Origin: Corallium rubrum
Lineage: Eukaryota; Cnidaria; Anthozoa; Scleralcyonacea; Coralliidae
Reading direction: 5' to 3'
DNA: 64,000 bases
Assembly: GCA_964035015.1 (NCBI GenBank)
Contig: OZ035997.1
Span: 25,147,834 to 25,211,833 of the forward strand
Shown here: one piece after another, positions 45,160-56,753 of the stretch
Position numbering within the stretch: position 1 is the stretch's first letter
How the letters are laid out: each line of letters opens with the position of its first letter
Notes under the pieces: model-generated
Told to the model about the DNA's origin: nothing
What the model saw: only the letters and a program-made list of their open reading frames with translations
Databases searched by the model: none
Made by a program: the position numbers and the translations under genes

Positions 45160-48072
45160 ATGGCCTCCAATAAAGTGAAAAGCAGAGGGAAAATGTGGTC
45201 AGAAGAAGCTACAAGGCTCCTGATAGAATTATGGTCGGAGGAAACAATACAATTTTCTTTGCAGAATTGTAAAACATCTAAAGAGACAGGTCAAGTTTAT
45301 AAAACGCTTTTGGTAAGTACTCTTCGATTGTGTAAAAAAGTCAAGGTATTCATGACATTGGCAAATACAAATAGTAATTTGTTTTAAAGGTTTAAAACTT
45401 GTTTTTAGGTCAAACTACATGGCAAGGGTTATACAGATTTCACTGTTAAAGAAGTAATTAGTAAAATTAAGAAATTACGTCAAAAATATAAATCCGTAAA
45501 GGATCAAAAGAGGAGAAGTGGAAACAGCGCCAACCCAAAAAAAGAATGGAAGTTTTTCAAACAAATCGACAAGTTTCTGTGCACAAAACACAATATAAGT
45601 CCACCGTTTATTGTCGATACTTCAGCTGAGTTTGAATATAAAGATAAAGATGACAGTTGCAGTAAGTACTGACAAAAGATACAAATCTAATTAAAGAAAC
45701 AACTGTATCCACTTCATTTCATATTTCGTTTATACCATGTTAGATATGTTATATTTCTGGACTTCTTTCCAATTTCTGTACATATATATTTTACGTTTGC
45801 TGGTTCATGTAAATTCGCATTCTGTTACTTTTTATTTCTTTTCACTTTTGTAAAAAAGTTTATTAACGCCTCGTGATATTAAATTCTAAATGATTTTTTA
45901 TTAAATGTGGGGCATGAGGTGTCATATCTGTAGCAGCATTTTTATTCACAATACTGGCAAATTTATAAATTTTAAAGACGAAAAATTTACTGATCTTGTT
46001 AATTCCAACAGGTTATAATTTTTCCTTATAGAATTTCCATCTTACCAAGTAGTTTACCTAGTGTATGTACAGAAAACAGAATGTGTTGTATTTTACTATT
46101 TCTAGTTGATGAGCTCATTCAAAACTATGGACATGGAGAAGTTACTATGAGAAAATGTAACACCTGTGACTATGAACAAGCTATACGAAGTGATGGAGTC
46201 CATGAAAATGGAGGTGCAGTAATGGTGTATGCAGAGGCAGATGAGTTTGTTTGCCCTAATTGCACATCTATGAATGTCACAAGTGATGGAGTTGAGAGTA
46301 AGTGATACAGTATGTTGCTTTCTGTTCCATATTTTCTCGAATGATCACTCTTAACAATGACTTTTTTGTAAGACCAAAAGGGCTAGCAATGATTTAAATT
46401 ATAAGGGACCGGGGGTGGGGGGGAGGAGAAATAGGGGTTCTGAGATTTTTTGGTATTGTGGTTGAAGGGGGGTCCCAAAAACATTTTTATAAAAAAAAGG
46501 GGGGGTCTTCAGTTTTTCAACAGCATGCAGAATACAACATGCAAACATTTCAATATATTTAATATAATAACTGATTTTCATAATGAACAATACACCAGCT
46601 ATTTAAACATAAAACCTAGGTAGATTAAGATAATAAGAAAAATCAAGAAAAATATGTTAAAAGTATTTTTATCAAATGATAAATGTCATGATTTTTAAAC
46701 TGGAATAAATCTGAACTTTTTTGTACATATATACTTTTTTTAAATATCAATGTCTATTGAAAACTGCAGATATATAAGCTCTAGGTAAAGAATAAAATGA
46801 ACTCCCAAAAAATCATCGTATAGAACTCAAGATTCAAGCTAATACAATAAGATGAGAGAGATTAGAGTGATATTTCGACTTTATTCCAGTATTGGTTTGA
46901 CAATGACTTTGGAGTAAAGTTGAAATATCACTCTAATCTCTCTCATCTTATTATTGTTTCAGAGTTTGTATTATTCTTTATTTTTTGAAACTGTTGTGTG
47001 GTAATGGTTTTTATAAGCTCTAGAATATAAAATTTTGGAAGTTGCATGGGCTTATAAGTGGTGGAGGGCTTATATATGGGGACCTTTCAATATATATATG
47101 GGGGGGGGGGGGGGTCCTGAAATTGTTAAAAGTTTTAATGGGGCTATTGAAATTAATATTCATATAAGTGTGTGTGTGTGGGGGGGGGTGGGGGTTGGAA
47201 CATTTTCAAAAAAAATAATTTCTCCTCCAGCCCTGCTCTCCGTATTTAATGACCAGTCCCTACAGAGATTCCAAGCATATCTTTTATAGATGGGAAACAA
47301 ATCTGAGTGTATCTGAGTGTAAAAACAAGTATGGGTATCCTGCATTGAAATGCCACATCCTACTTGTTCTTTAGCAGCCTAGACCTGCAAAATGGCCTTT
47401 AACTTATTATTTTACCAACCAAATTTAAAGAGAAAAATCTAGAATGGTTGATCATTAACAAATGTTATTTCCTTTTGCAGGTAATGTAATTATTGAGGAT
47501 AACCAAGATGATGAAAAGGAAGAGAAAACTGATGAAAAGGACATAACTCCCAAAAAATCAACTGTGATCACACCAAAAAAAAAGAGAAAAAGTAACATGG
47601 AGAAATCGTTAGAATCTGCATTTAACCACTTCAAGAAAAGCGCTGATGAGGATTTTGTACGGTACTTGCATTTCAATGTGTTTGGCTTGTACTACATGTA
47701 ACATTAAAAAATTACTTGTGTTTTACAAAATTACAGTAAAGGTTGAAATTGATTGCTGTATATATTTTCTTTGGCAGATATCAAAAATTGGAAGACGAAC
47801 GGCTGGAAAAAGAGCGTCAATTACAGATGCAGAGGATGGATTTTGAAAATGACAGACGAAAGGAAGAAAGGGAGCATGAAATGAATATGCTAAGGCTGAT
47901 TATAGGCTCACCACCCTTGCCAGCACATTCACTTGCACATCCACCCCACAGCACAGCACTTGTTCATCCACAGAGCTTCTTATCTACTCCAGTTTCATAT
48001 GCCAGTAATAATACTGGTAACCCACATTGCAGTGATACGGAAACCAACAGTCTTGTCTATTATCAGTTGTAG
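45160..48072 (+). CDS. Harbinger Myb/SANT-like DNA-binding protein, five exons
   Basis: Exons are 45160-45312, 45409-45661, 46106-46297, 47481-47661 and 47778-48072, all with GT/AG borders that keep the frame; 357 residues. Exons 1-2 hold a Myb/SANT (MADF-like) domain (KMWSEEATRLLIELWSEE, then VISKIKKLRQKYKSVKD and KKEWKFFKQIDKFL). Exon 3 has two CxxC pairs, KCNTCDYEQ and FVCPNCTSMN, that could bind zinc. Exon 4 is acidic and then basic with a KKKRK nuclear signal. Exon 5 starts with a charged coiled coil (EDERLEKERQLQMQRMDFEN). In Harbinger elements this partner binds the transposon ends and brings the transposase into the nucleus. The zinc-ribbon-like insert is not something I associate with the partner. 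Confidence 0.85.
46298..47480. other. intron 3 of the Myb-like gene, with repeats
   Basis: A 1.2-kb intron. It includes an inverted pair (AGATGAGAGAGATTAGAGTG near 46849 and its complement near 46930), G runs at 47099 and 47180, and no further exon that I can support. Confidence 0.55.
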
Positions 48073-48855
48073 GTTTTGATATATTTTCAGCATGCATGAT
48101 TTTATGTTACTTTGTTGAGTTGTTAATACAGATCTTAATAACATGTTAGTACTATGTAACTGACTATTATTGGTATCTTTCACCATGGCATTGTTTTTAT
48201 TGCCATAAAAATTCCAGTACAAGTACTTTAATAAACCATTATTAAATCATTCTTTGCATATGTCATTATGTGTGTGATTTACCAGTTTATATAAAAGCAA
48301 CATTACTGGTAATTTTAAAATACCAATACCATTACAATACTTGCAAGACTTTGGGATGCACTGGACACACACCTTTTTTATGTCAGTAAATTTTCAGAAA
48401 TCACCTGAAATGCACTTCTGTCTGGCCTTTATTAAATTAAAAATTTCTGGGGGAGCAATTTGGAATGCATCCTCAATCCATTTGCATGGTTTGAAATGGC
48501 AGAAACTTTACTCAACCATTTTATTTTAAATTCCTACTATAAGTACAGTCAGTGTAGACATACTGTATCTCATGCACCAGACAAGCATTAAATATCACCT
48601 GTGCTTGTCACCAGATCTTGCTCGGGAACAAAACAACCCAACAACAAACAAATCAGAAAGACCAAATTGTATGTCATCACATCATTATTAGTCAAAATGA
48701 CCTCAATAGTCACCCCTAAGTCAGTCCCATCATATTTAATGGGATTGAAGCTCTGGTTATATAGATGTACATGTATTGATAGCAATTAAAACAAGCTTTA
48801 AAATTCTATTCACATGTAAAATTCACAAGATCTGACTAACCGATTATACTGGATG

Positions 48856-50094
48856 TTACACAAAGTACTCTGCCAGACATCCGCGAATGTCAACAGCATC
48901 TCTTGCATTTTCATTATTAATAGGCACTACAGCTGGTTCTTCTTGGGCTTGCTCTAATTCCCAGTGAGGAAGAAATTCATTGTTCTGAACCTCGCATATA
49001 TTATGCAGTATACACGAAGCTGCTACAATAGTACAAAGACTGGATGCTTGCATGTCAACTTTCTTTGTGAACCTGATAAACCTTCCCTTCCACCTGCCAA
49101 AGGTGTTTTCAGCGGTCATCCTTGCACGACTTAATTTGTAGTTGAATACTCTTTCAATCCTTGGAGTGTTAACATTTTCAGGATAGGGCTTCATTAACCA
49201 TGATAGCAGTGGGTATGCTGGATCTCCAACGATGAGTGGAGGAATATAAAGGTCACCTATTTGTTTGCTCTGGACTCCTAAAAATAATTCATTTGCATTT
49301 GCCTTCTTAAATATGCCAGAGTTTGACAACACACGGGCATCGTGCACACTACCTGGCCAACCGACCACTATATCTCGAAATAAATAATAACAATCCACAA
49401 CGGCTTGCATGATGATACTGTGTCTTCCCTTTCGATTAACATAATCGGTGTGACTCTCTGTAGGTGCTGATATTGGGATGTGGGTGCCATCTATAGCACC
49501 AACACACATAGGGAATCCCCATTTCTCTTCATAGCACTGGATAACTTGAAGTAGATTTTCTCCCTGTGGAAGGTTTATTACATTTGGAAAACGTTTCTGG
49601 ATAGCCTGACATACTTCCTTCACACAAATACATACAAAAGCAGCCGAGACGCCAAACAGGTTACCAATGGTTCTGTATTCTGCCGTTGATGCGAGGAAAT
49701 ACAAGGTGACAGCTAAACGATGCTTTGCTGAAATAGCCTTACGCATAATCGTGTCCATACGATATATGTCTTGGTTGACTTTACTTAGAAGAAATGCAAA
49801 TGTACCTTTTGTCACGCGAAAGTTCTCGTACCATTGGTCATCACTGAAGTGAGTTTCTACCATTTCAAACCAGGCAAATGATCGAGGACGCATCCAAATT
49901 TCTCTGTTGCGTGGATAACAAATGCAAGCTAACATAGCTTGTAAAAGTTCCAGTCTTCGCCGTTTTCCTGACCTCAAACATTGCACACGTAAGAGGTTAT
50001 GTTTATAGCCTAGAAAATCAACTTGCCTTTTCATTTTCTTGTGCAGAAAATACCAAACAAGTGCTTTTCTTCGGTTGTCGTACACCGCCGCCAT
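48856..50094 (-). CDS. PIF/Harbinger transposase (HARBI1-like), intact
   Basis: A single-exon frame of 412 residues, near the usual size of animal Harbinger transposases. The start at 50094 gives MAAVYDNRRK, and an ATG-proximal stop lies upstream. Residues about 85-175 form the N-terminal helical region with the HTH-like YRTIGNLFGVSAAFVCICVK. The catalytic triad is Asp202 (CVGAIDGTHIPI), Asp291 (IVGDPAYPLLSW) and Glu329 (ARMTAENTFGRWKGRF). The GWPGSVHDARV motif lies between the two Asp. It excises and reinserts the element at TTA/TWA sites with help from the Myb-like protein encoded convergently, 784 bases away. No damage is seen. Confidence 0.96.
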   Translation of the reverse strand: MAAVYDNRRKALVWYFLHKKMKRQVDFLGYKHNLLRVQCLRSGKRRRLELLQAMLACICYPRNREIWMRPRSFAWFEMVETHFSDDQWYENFRVTKGTFAFLLSKVNQDIYRMDTIMRKAISAKHRLAVTLYFLASTAEYRTIGNLFGVSAAFVCICVKEVCQAIQKRFPNVINLPQGENLLQVIQCYEEKWGFPMCVGAIDGTHIPISAPTESHTDYVNRKGRHSIIMQAVVDCYYLFRDIVVGWPGSVHDARVLSNSGIFKKANANELFLGVQSKQIGDLYIPPLIVGDPAYPLLSWLMKPYPENVNTPRIERVFNYKLSRARMTAENTFGRWKGRFIRFTKKVDMQASSLCTIVAASCILHNICEVQNNEFLPHWELEQAQEEPAVVPINNENARDAVDIRGCLAEYFV

Positions 50095-50328
50095 TTTGTT
50101 AGCAAATACAGTACGTCATGTTAGGGTGCATATAATGGTCTTACCGCTGGCAAACTGACAAACAGGCTCAATAAGTAGAGTGCCGTTCTTAATTTTTGGA
50201 GTGCCCAAAATGAAATTTCGAGAACAAAAATTACGTCGTGTAAACACAACTGCCGTGCCAAAAAAAATTGGCTCGCGTGCCGAAATTTAAGAGTGCCGCA
50301 CCAAGATCGCTTGTCGTGTAAACGGGCC

Positions 50329-50517
50329 TTATTTTGCTTTAAAATTAAAAGTTTCAACATACAAATAATATATGTTTTATGTCGTAATTTTCCACGGTGG
50401 TCATTTCGTCAAGTTGTTCAGTCGTTTCTACAGTGTGGGTGTGTATGCGTGTGTTGGAGGGTTGAGGATTGGGGTGGAGTCTCTTTCATGCAGACTTTCC
50501 GCAGCCTGCCATCAAAC

Positions 50518-50559
<42 letters not shown>

Positions 50560-50560
50560 G
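50329..50560 (+). other. displaced 3' UTR of the peptide gene, and microsatellite
   Basis: Sequence right of the Harbinger element should continue the original 3' UTR. ATTAAA at 50344 is a candidate polyA signal, 15 bases beyond the duplicated TTA. A TA run lies at 50521-50555. Confidence 0.4.
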
Positions 50561-50694
50561 CAGGGAATTTTTTCTGCGCATGCGTCGCGCGAGTTGTCGT
50601 CGGGAGTCTGGGGCACAGAATAGTCCAACCCTCGCGATCCCAGCGCCATTTTGAAAGTAAGTGCCCCCGGGAAATTAGCCCTCTCCTCCTTGCG

Positions 50695-51893
50695 ACCCTC
50701 GGGCTCCTGTATTCAATTACTCTTGGCCTCGGTGTGACCTTTTAATCAACTTTATATTGTTATCTATCTGTATAAATAATATTTAGTTAAGTAAACAAGT
50801 AATTTACTTTAGAAAACGATTCTTTGGAGATAGAATTCTTTGACCACGAGCTTATTAAAACTTCAGTGAACGGATACTACGGGTAAAAGTCCGTGGCAAA
50901 AAAGTCCTGCACTCGCAAAGCCGGGTTTTACATTTCTCGATTTTGCCGACACATTTGTTTATAAAGATTGCTAACAATTTCGGAACTACGCATTGTTGAA
51001 ATACATCGGGTACGTATGTTGTTAGAAATTTTATAAGCTTTCATTTGGTATATAATTCAAATTTTAATGTTACCTGTAACTTTTTAAAATGTTCAAAATG
51101 TTCTCACCATTAACGTAAAACAAGAATTATATAATGGAAATGGACTCCTCACAAGTGTTGTAGAATTTTGGATTTTGTTTTTAAATACTAAACGCACAAC
51201 CCTGAACTGCATATTTGAAACAGAGGATACTGTCAAGTGCTATTCATGTCAGAACTTTTAATTTTCTTGCTGGGAAGTATTTTAAAATATGGAAAAAAGT
51301 TTGCAGTTCAGAAAGACTTCTGGTATGAACCTCAGATGTTTCTTAAACTGAAATTATTTCAAATATGAAAGGAGTGGAAAAGTTTGCAGATTTCTAGTTG
51401 AAGTAGAAAAACGTTTTTGGTGCAAATTAGTAGTCATACGGATTCATACCTTTTGAACACATGAAAAGATAATAAAACTTTTATGGTCAATGGTGAGAAC
51501 ATTTTGAACATTTTAAAAAGTTACAGGTAACACTAAAGTTTGAACTATACACCGAATGAAAGCTTATAAAATTTCTAACAACATACGTACTCGATGTATT
51601 TCAACAATGCGTAGTTCCGAAATTTTTAGCCATCTTTCTCTGTAAACAAGTGTGTCGGCATCATCGAGAAATGTAAAACTCTGCTTCGTGAGTACAGGAC
51701 TTTTTTGCCACGGACTTTTACCCGTAGTATCCGCGTCCTGAAGTTTTAATAACATCGTGGTCAAAGAATTTCATCTCCAACGCAACGTTTTCTAAAGTAA
51801 ATAGTAAATAGTAAATAGTAAAGTAATAGCAATATAAAGTTAATTAAAAGGTCACAAGAAGCCAAGAGTAATTGACTACAGGAGCCCGAGGGG
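50695..51893. mobile_element. foldback element with about 400-bp arms
   Basis: 50695-51112 is mirrored by 51485-51893 (for example CTTTGACCACGA with TCGTGGTCAAAG, and ACGGGTAAAAGTCCGTGGCA with its complement). The spacer is about 370 bp. The arms start with CCCTCGGGCTCCTGTA. No coding capacity. Confidence 0.85.
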
Positions 51894-52757
51894 CGTAAGC
51901 ATAGATATAGGAGACCTAGATTGCTGACTCGGCTGAAAAGGCGCGCCAAATTTGAAAATCCAAGATGGCGGCTCAACCGGTCAAAAATCATAGACAGTGC
52001 ATAGGAAAAACGATGTTTTTCGCATTTTACGTCCGCCCACTGTTTCCGATCCCGTTCGACCACCTTTTTTTGGGAAGAACTACCTATTGTGAAGGTCTTG
52101 GATGAAAATCGTACAATTTGAGTGGAATTAACAACAAAATAATCGATCGTTAAATGTTGCCGAAACAGTCACTTACGGTCACTTGGTTGGTTCGAGACAT
52201 TTCTGGCCGAAAATAAAGGTTTTGGTTAGTTTTGAGGTGTTGGAAGATTCTAGGACGTTCTGTATAAGATACGAGATGGAAAGCTTACGTGTTAGTGGAC
52301 AAACAGATAGCGATCTGTCCTCAGCAATTTTCACTATTTTGTAGAATATAGTTATACACTACGCATTAACTCCAGTGAACATTTTACTATCTAATTAGCT
52401 TCTTTTAAACACGAAGTATTATATACATCTTTTGCGTTAAAAGACAGAATTTTACTTCAACAAGTACATTTAACCCAAAATTAGCCTTCTAAAGCATATT
52501 ATACTATTACAATCTGCAGCAGCAATCAGGTGAAAGTTCCATTTCTATATCTATGATTGGCAAACAAAAAAGCACGCGAAACTCACCTGGATTGTTTTAC
52601 TTTGTATTTCTACTGTCTTTTGCGAGATTTTCTTAAGCAACGTTTGTTATATCAAAATATTTCAAAAAGCTATAGTGCTGTTTATTTTACTCTTTCTTGG
52701 TATATAAAGCAAGAGGTGGTCTCTTCTAATAGAATGTTTACTTTTCTATCGAAAAGT

Positions 52758-53806
52758 ATGCCTGAAGCGTGTTCAGCGTATAACTTTACAGCCAGACGTG
52801 GAGATTTAAAAGATGGTATTGGCTTGTCCTTTCATAAGTAAGTTTAGAAAACAAACACGTACACAATAGTCAATAGCATTGCATATATTAACATAATAGT
52901 TAAAGACTATAATAAGCTTTTTTATAGTATAAAAACAAGCTTTTTTTTTAAATACTGTAATGTCTGTAATGACAACAATGGAGTTTTGTAGAGTATAAGT
53001 TAAGTTTACATTTTTAATAAAAGAATAAACTGAAAAGAACTTATCATTTTGATGTCTGTGTTTGTAGTCTATATGCATGTTTCAACAGGCTGTTTTATAT
53101 ACATTTTAATGAGAAAATGAGAAGGTCCCAGAAGGGACTAGGATTTGACTCATTTTCACTATCAATTTTACTTCTTTTCAGTATAGAAACAGTTCTATTT
53201 CAACTATTAAAAATCTTAAATGAGTTCAAACCTTACCCTTTTAGAACCCTTATCAAGCCTCTTTAGGAATTTAAAACTTAATTAATAATTATTAGGGCAG
53301 ACCATTAGATTTGTGAGGGGGAGGGGGGTGGAAGAATTGCTTTGAGAAATAATTTTTTTCTCTCCCAAGCAGACTGTGCAAGTATTTCTTTTTAGCCAAA
53401 AAGTGGTGCATGGATTTATTTTTTAATCTTGACTCACACAAGCACACAATCATTATACGATATGTATACTCCCTGTAGAATATGTCTTTTCGATATTTTT
53501 TATAAGATATTTTTTCAAAATCTTCCATCCCCCCAAAAAATATCTAATGGTCTGTCCCTTAGACAGACAACTTTCACTTTAATTTTGAGTTTTGTTCACA
53601 TCAGTGAACAAAGAAGTATCTTACCCTTCATACTATTTAGATTTCCTTCAAGCAATCCCGACCTGTTAAAAAGTTGGATTATGGCAATGAAATGGAAAGA
53701 CTGGACACCAACCAAATATTCAGTCTTGTGTGAAAAACACTTTAATAAACCAGATGATTATATTTGTAAGGGAGAACGAGCAATAGAAGGCCAAATAAGA
53801 AAATAA
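52758..53806 (+). pseudogene. THAP-domain gene, two exons, one zinc ligand lost
   Basis: Exon 1 (52758-52837) starts MPEACSAYNFTARRGDLKDG and ends at a GTAAGT donor. Exon 2 (from 53641, after TATTTAG) continues in frame with FPSSNPDLLKSW and KWKDWTPTKYSVLCEKHF, the classic second half of a THAP finger, and stops at about 53806. In the C2CH set the second Cys, expected four or five residues after the first, is Phe (SAYNF), so zinc binding is impaired. Downstream, 53811-54085 is coding-like in shifted frames. The gene lies inside the inverted-repeat element and may be the remnant of its DNA-binding protein. Confidence 0.7.
53295..53558. mobile_element. 264-bp Harbinger-type MITE in the THAP gene intron
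   Basis: GGGCAGACCATTAGAT at the left and ATCTAATGGTCTGTCCC at the right, with a related TGGAAGA block inside. TTA is duplicated at 53292-53294 and 53559-53561. Confidence 0.88.
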
Positions 53807-54639
53807 AGAAAATTACAGTCTGTATCAAGTGTCCAGAATGTGCAATTGCTTTGGTAGCAGTTGACAACAGCCAGTCAGCCTTACCTGATCATTGTTATAA
53901 TTCAAATTCCCAATGTGAATCACCAAGCTCAATCACCTTCAAGAGCTATTGTACATCAAAATATTCATCCATCGTTTCGGAAAAGTTTATTCCGACCGAG
54001 TTGTCCGCGAAGGAAAATCATCCAAGAGGCCAAAGCTGACAAAACTTATTCTTTTTGGCAACGACTGACTCAAGAAACTGACTAAGTTAAGAGGTTGGGA
54101 GGCTCGAACGTCTTGAACCGACCATGTGACTGTTTCGGCAACATTTAACGATCGATTATTTTGTTGTTAATTCCACTCAAATTGTACGATTTTCATCCAA
54201 GACCTTCACAATAGGTAGTTCTTCCCAAAAAAAGGTGGTCCAACGGGATCGGAAACAGTGGGCGGACGTAAAATGCGAAAAACATCGTTTTTCCTATGCA
54301 CTGTCTATGATTTTTGACCGGTTGAGCCGCCATCTTGGATTACTCATGTTGGCGCGCGCGTGCGCTATAAATTATATTACAGTCAGCAATCTAGGTCTTC
54401 TATATCTATGGGCGTAAGGACGAGAGGGATAATTTCCCGGGGGCACTTACTTTTAAAATGGCCGACTGGCGCATGCGCATAAAAATAATGGACACTTTTT
54501 TCCGTGAGATGGACTTCTGGTTGATCCTTATTCTGTCTGGGGACTTCAAAAAAACATAAACAAAGATGGCGGTAATTTTTTTTCCCCCTCAACCCCACAA
54601 CCCTTATTTCCCCCAGAAAAAGGTATATAATTTGTAAAA

Positions 54640-54799
54640 CGGCTTGTGAAAGGACACTGGAAACAGTCAGAAGCAGCCTCCCACAACGTGAAGAAATAGA
54701 AAGATATGTTAGTGAATCGTACGATATTAAATTGGGTGACAACGACTTGAGTACGTTGTGGTCAACATGCCGTGGCTTCATATGCACTCAGTTTAATTG
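54640..54799 (+). pseudogene. C-terminal fragment of an unidentified element protein
   Basis: A plus-strand frame reads RTLETVRSSLPQREEIERYV, then YDIKLGDNDLSTLWSTCRGF and a stop at 54799. The last residues recur in copy A at about 40400 (minus). The composition is protein-like, but I do not recognise the family. Confidence 0.4.
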
Positions 54800-55317
54800 A
54801 GCTCAAAGCCCCATTTCTACATTTTTTAAAACAAAGAAATGTCGTTAAAATTTAAGAAAATCAACTAAAGACTGACAATCGGTAATAATATTTTGTGGCA
54901 ATAGGGCAGATTTTGCAGAAATTGACAATATTTGCATGTCGCCGCCGCAATGAAATTAGTAGCGCAGGCATGTCAAACTTTATTGTAAGATCTGAGTGAG
55001 ACAAAAAATCTGATTATATATTTCTATGTACGAACGGAATTACACATAAATTTAGCACAACATTGTGGCAGTTAAGAGGTCTTGCTCGACGTAAGACAGT
55101 AAGACATATTTGCATATGCAAATTATATGCTTGTCATATTTTCTCAAACAATTACTTTGGGGCTTCCGTTCACACGGGTTTGACATGTTTAAGTTCGTTA
55201 ATGTATACCCGGTTAACTCGGATTGGCCCATTCAAAGTACTTTTAATTGGGGGCGTTTAGAAGGAAAGGCCGGGTTTTACTGCAGGCCCTCTTTCAATCC
55301 CCCCCTTCCCTTTCCCA
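54778..55317. repeat. dispersed element segment, copy B
   Basis: Inverted relative to 39500-40410. Its last 70 bases (55250-55317) are the reverse complement of 32437-32510. It ends abruptly at CCCTTTCCCAAG, where hAT sequence begins. Confidence 0.85.
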
Positions 55318-56165
55318 AGCAAAACAGGGAGCACATCAATATAGTAATACCAGCTGATGGAATGAAGGTGCATGGAGCTAACATTATTTTAGTGTTAGCT
55401 GCAATTGGTCGTGTGGCTCACAAGTTAAAGTCTGCTTTGTGTGAAAGATTCAATGAATTTTCACTGGATATTTACACAAATATGAAGTGGTTTGACCCAC
55501 AGTACTGGGTTGATGGTGATAAAGGTTATGGGAATGAGCAAATTACCTACCTTTACAATCATTTTAAACTGCCACCTGATAAGAAAGGGTTCAATCTCCA
55601 GAAGTCATTGTATAAGTGGAAAGCATTCAAGGTTTTTGTAAGAGAAATGTATCCACATGACATAGCTGCTCTTTCTCTCTGGAAAAACGTGTTATGTTAT
55701 CGAAAGGCAGAATACCTCAATTTATGCCTGATTGCAAGTGTGGTATTGTGCATTTCTGGATCTAATAGCACAGTAGAAAAAAGAGCATTCTCTCTTCTTA
55801 CTTTAATGCTATCTGACCGTCGTCTTTCATCATCGCTGACCTGGTTGAAGATCTCATGTTAATCAAGGGAAATGACAAGACTGACTGGTCTTCTAACGAA
55901 AGAAAAGAAATTATCGAGACTGCCTTGACAGTTGACATCATACATGAACAAAAGGAGATCCAAAAAAATTACGAAGGCTAGAGATGAATCAGATTATGAC
56001 ATTGATGAACCACTAAAAAACTAAAGGTCCAAGTTTTAGATCCATCTGTCCTTGATGATTATGACACAGACACTGATAGTAGTTCCATCAGTGAATGTGA
56101 TGTTTATGTTACAGATGATGATCAGGAACTTGTTGACTCTATGACTATTGATTCTGACAATTAGA
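55318..56165 (+). pseudogene. hAT transposase C-terminal part
   Basis: From 55327 the frame reads through KMKWFDPQYW-like residues, KAFKVFVREMYPHDIAALSL and NLCLIASVVLCISGSNSTVE, then AFSLLTLMLSDRRL. The block from the Trp region to SDRR is the hAT C-terminal dimerisation domain, as in transposases related to vertebrate ZNF862. A lysine is inserted in the usual VERAFS. Near 55840 a frameshift moves the reading to EDLMLIKGNDKTDWSSNERK, which stops at 55981. An acidic tail (DDYDTDTDSSSISECD) follows in another frame to 56164. The BED finger and first catalytic residues are missing. Confidence 0.82.
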
Positions 56166-56753
56166 ACACAGAGAACTTGAGTACTATAGTATTTACTTTA
56201 ACTTTAAATACTTAAGCACATTTAATATATTAATTAATAATTACTATTAATATAAAAATAGCCATGTTAAACTGAACTTGATATCATATGATATTGATTA
56301 TGTATAATTATGCACATTTATTTTACATGTACTAATTACTAGCCATGTTATTGTTTGGCATTGTATTTGTTGTGTTTCACAATGTATATATATATTATAA
56401 TTTATTATATATATTATATTGTTCTGTAGTTCAATAAAATTGTTAATGTTTGGTTTAAATCTTTTCAGGCATTAATTTGGGTTACACGTTGTCGTTTATG
56501 ACCGTATATTTTGACTTTTAACCCAGGTGCTCAATCAAGCACCTGGCTCAATTCAGGTGCTTGGTTGATCAATCTCCTCTGTTTTTTTTCATCACAAGGC
56601 CTGCATGCATGTGTATTTACTGCAGAAACAATCATACTGAATTCTTGTTCTGCATGTGAAAAGTTGTTACAGAACTTTATCTTCCATAGGAAAGATTTCT
56701 TGAATGTTCATTCTTATCTATTCTATAAGAATGCAACTTACTGTACAACTCAC
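56166..56753. other. AT-rich spacer between the hAT and KDZ remnants
   Basis: No gene seen. AATAAA at 56434 could serve the hAT remnant. Confidence 0.4.

Larger units (their letters stand above)
44911..50328. mobile_element. complete PIF/Harbinger transposon, 5.4 kb
   Basis: The ends GGCCCGTTTACACGACAAGC and its complement are inverted repeats. Similarity continues for about 80 bp (TTGGTACGGCACTCTTAAAT, GGCACGCGGGCCAATTTTTT) and further words repeat inside. TTA is duplicated at 44908-44910 and 50329-50331, the 3-bp TWA target of Harbinger. It carries the two genes expected of an autonomous element, convergent: a Myb/SANT-like gene (plus) and a DDE transposase (minus). Both frames are intact. 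It lies inside the probable 3' UTR of the cysteine-rich peptide gene. Intact ends and genes suggest recent activity. Confidence 0.95.
50640..54480. mobile_element. large inverted-repeat element carrying a THAP gene, with nested insertions
   Basis: Left arm: 50640-50694 plus 51894-52170. Right arm: about 54125-54475, its reverse complement. Shared words include AGTAAGTGCCCCCGGGAAAT, CCAAGATGGCGG and AACAGTGGGCGGACGTAAAA. The left arm is split by the foldback at 50695-51893. The interior has a broken THAP gene and a Harbinger-type MITE. The right arm has an extra GGCGCGCGCGTGCGC block near 54350. Confidence 0.8.
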
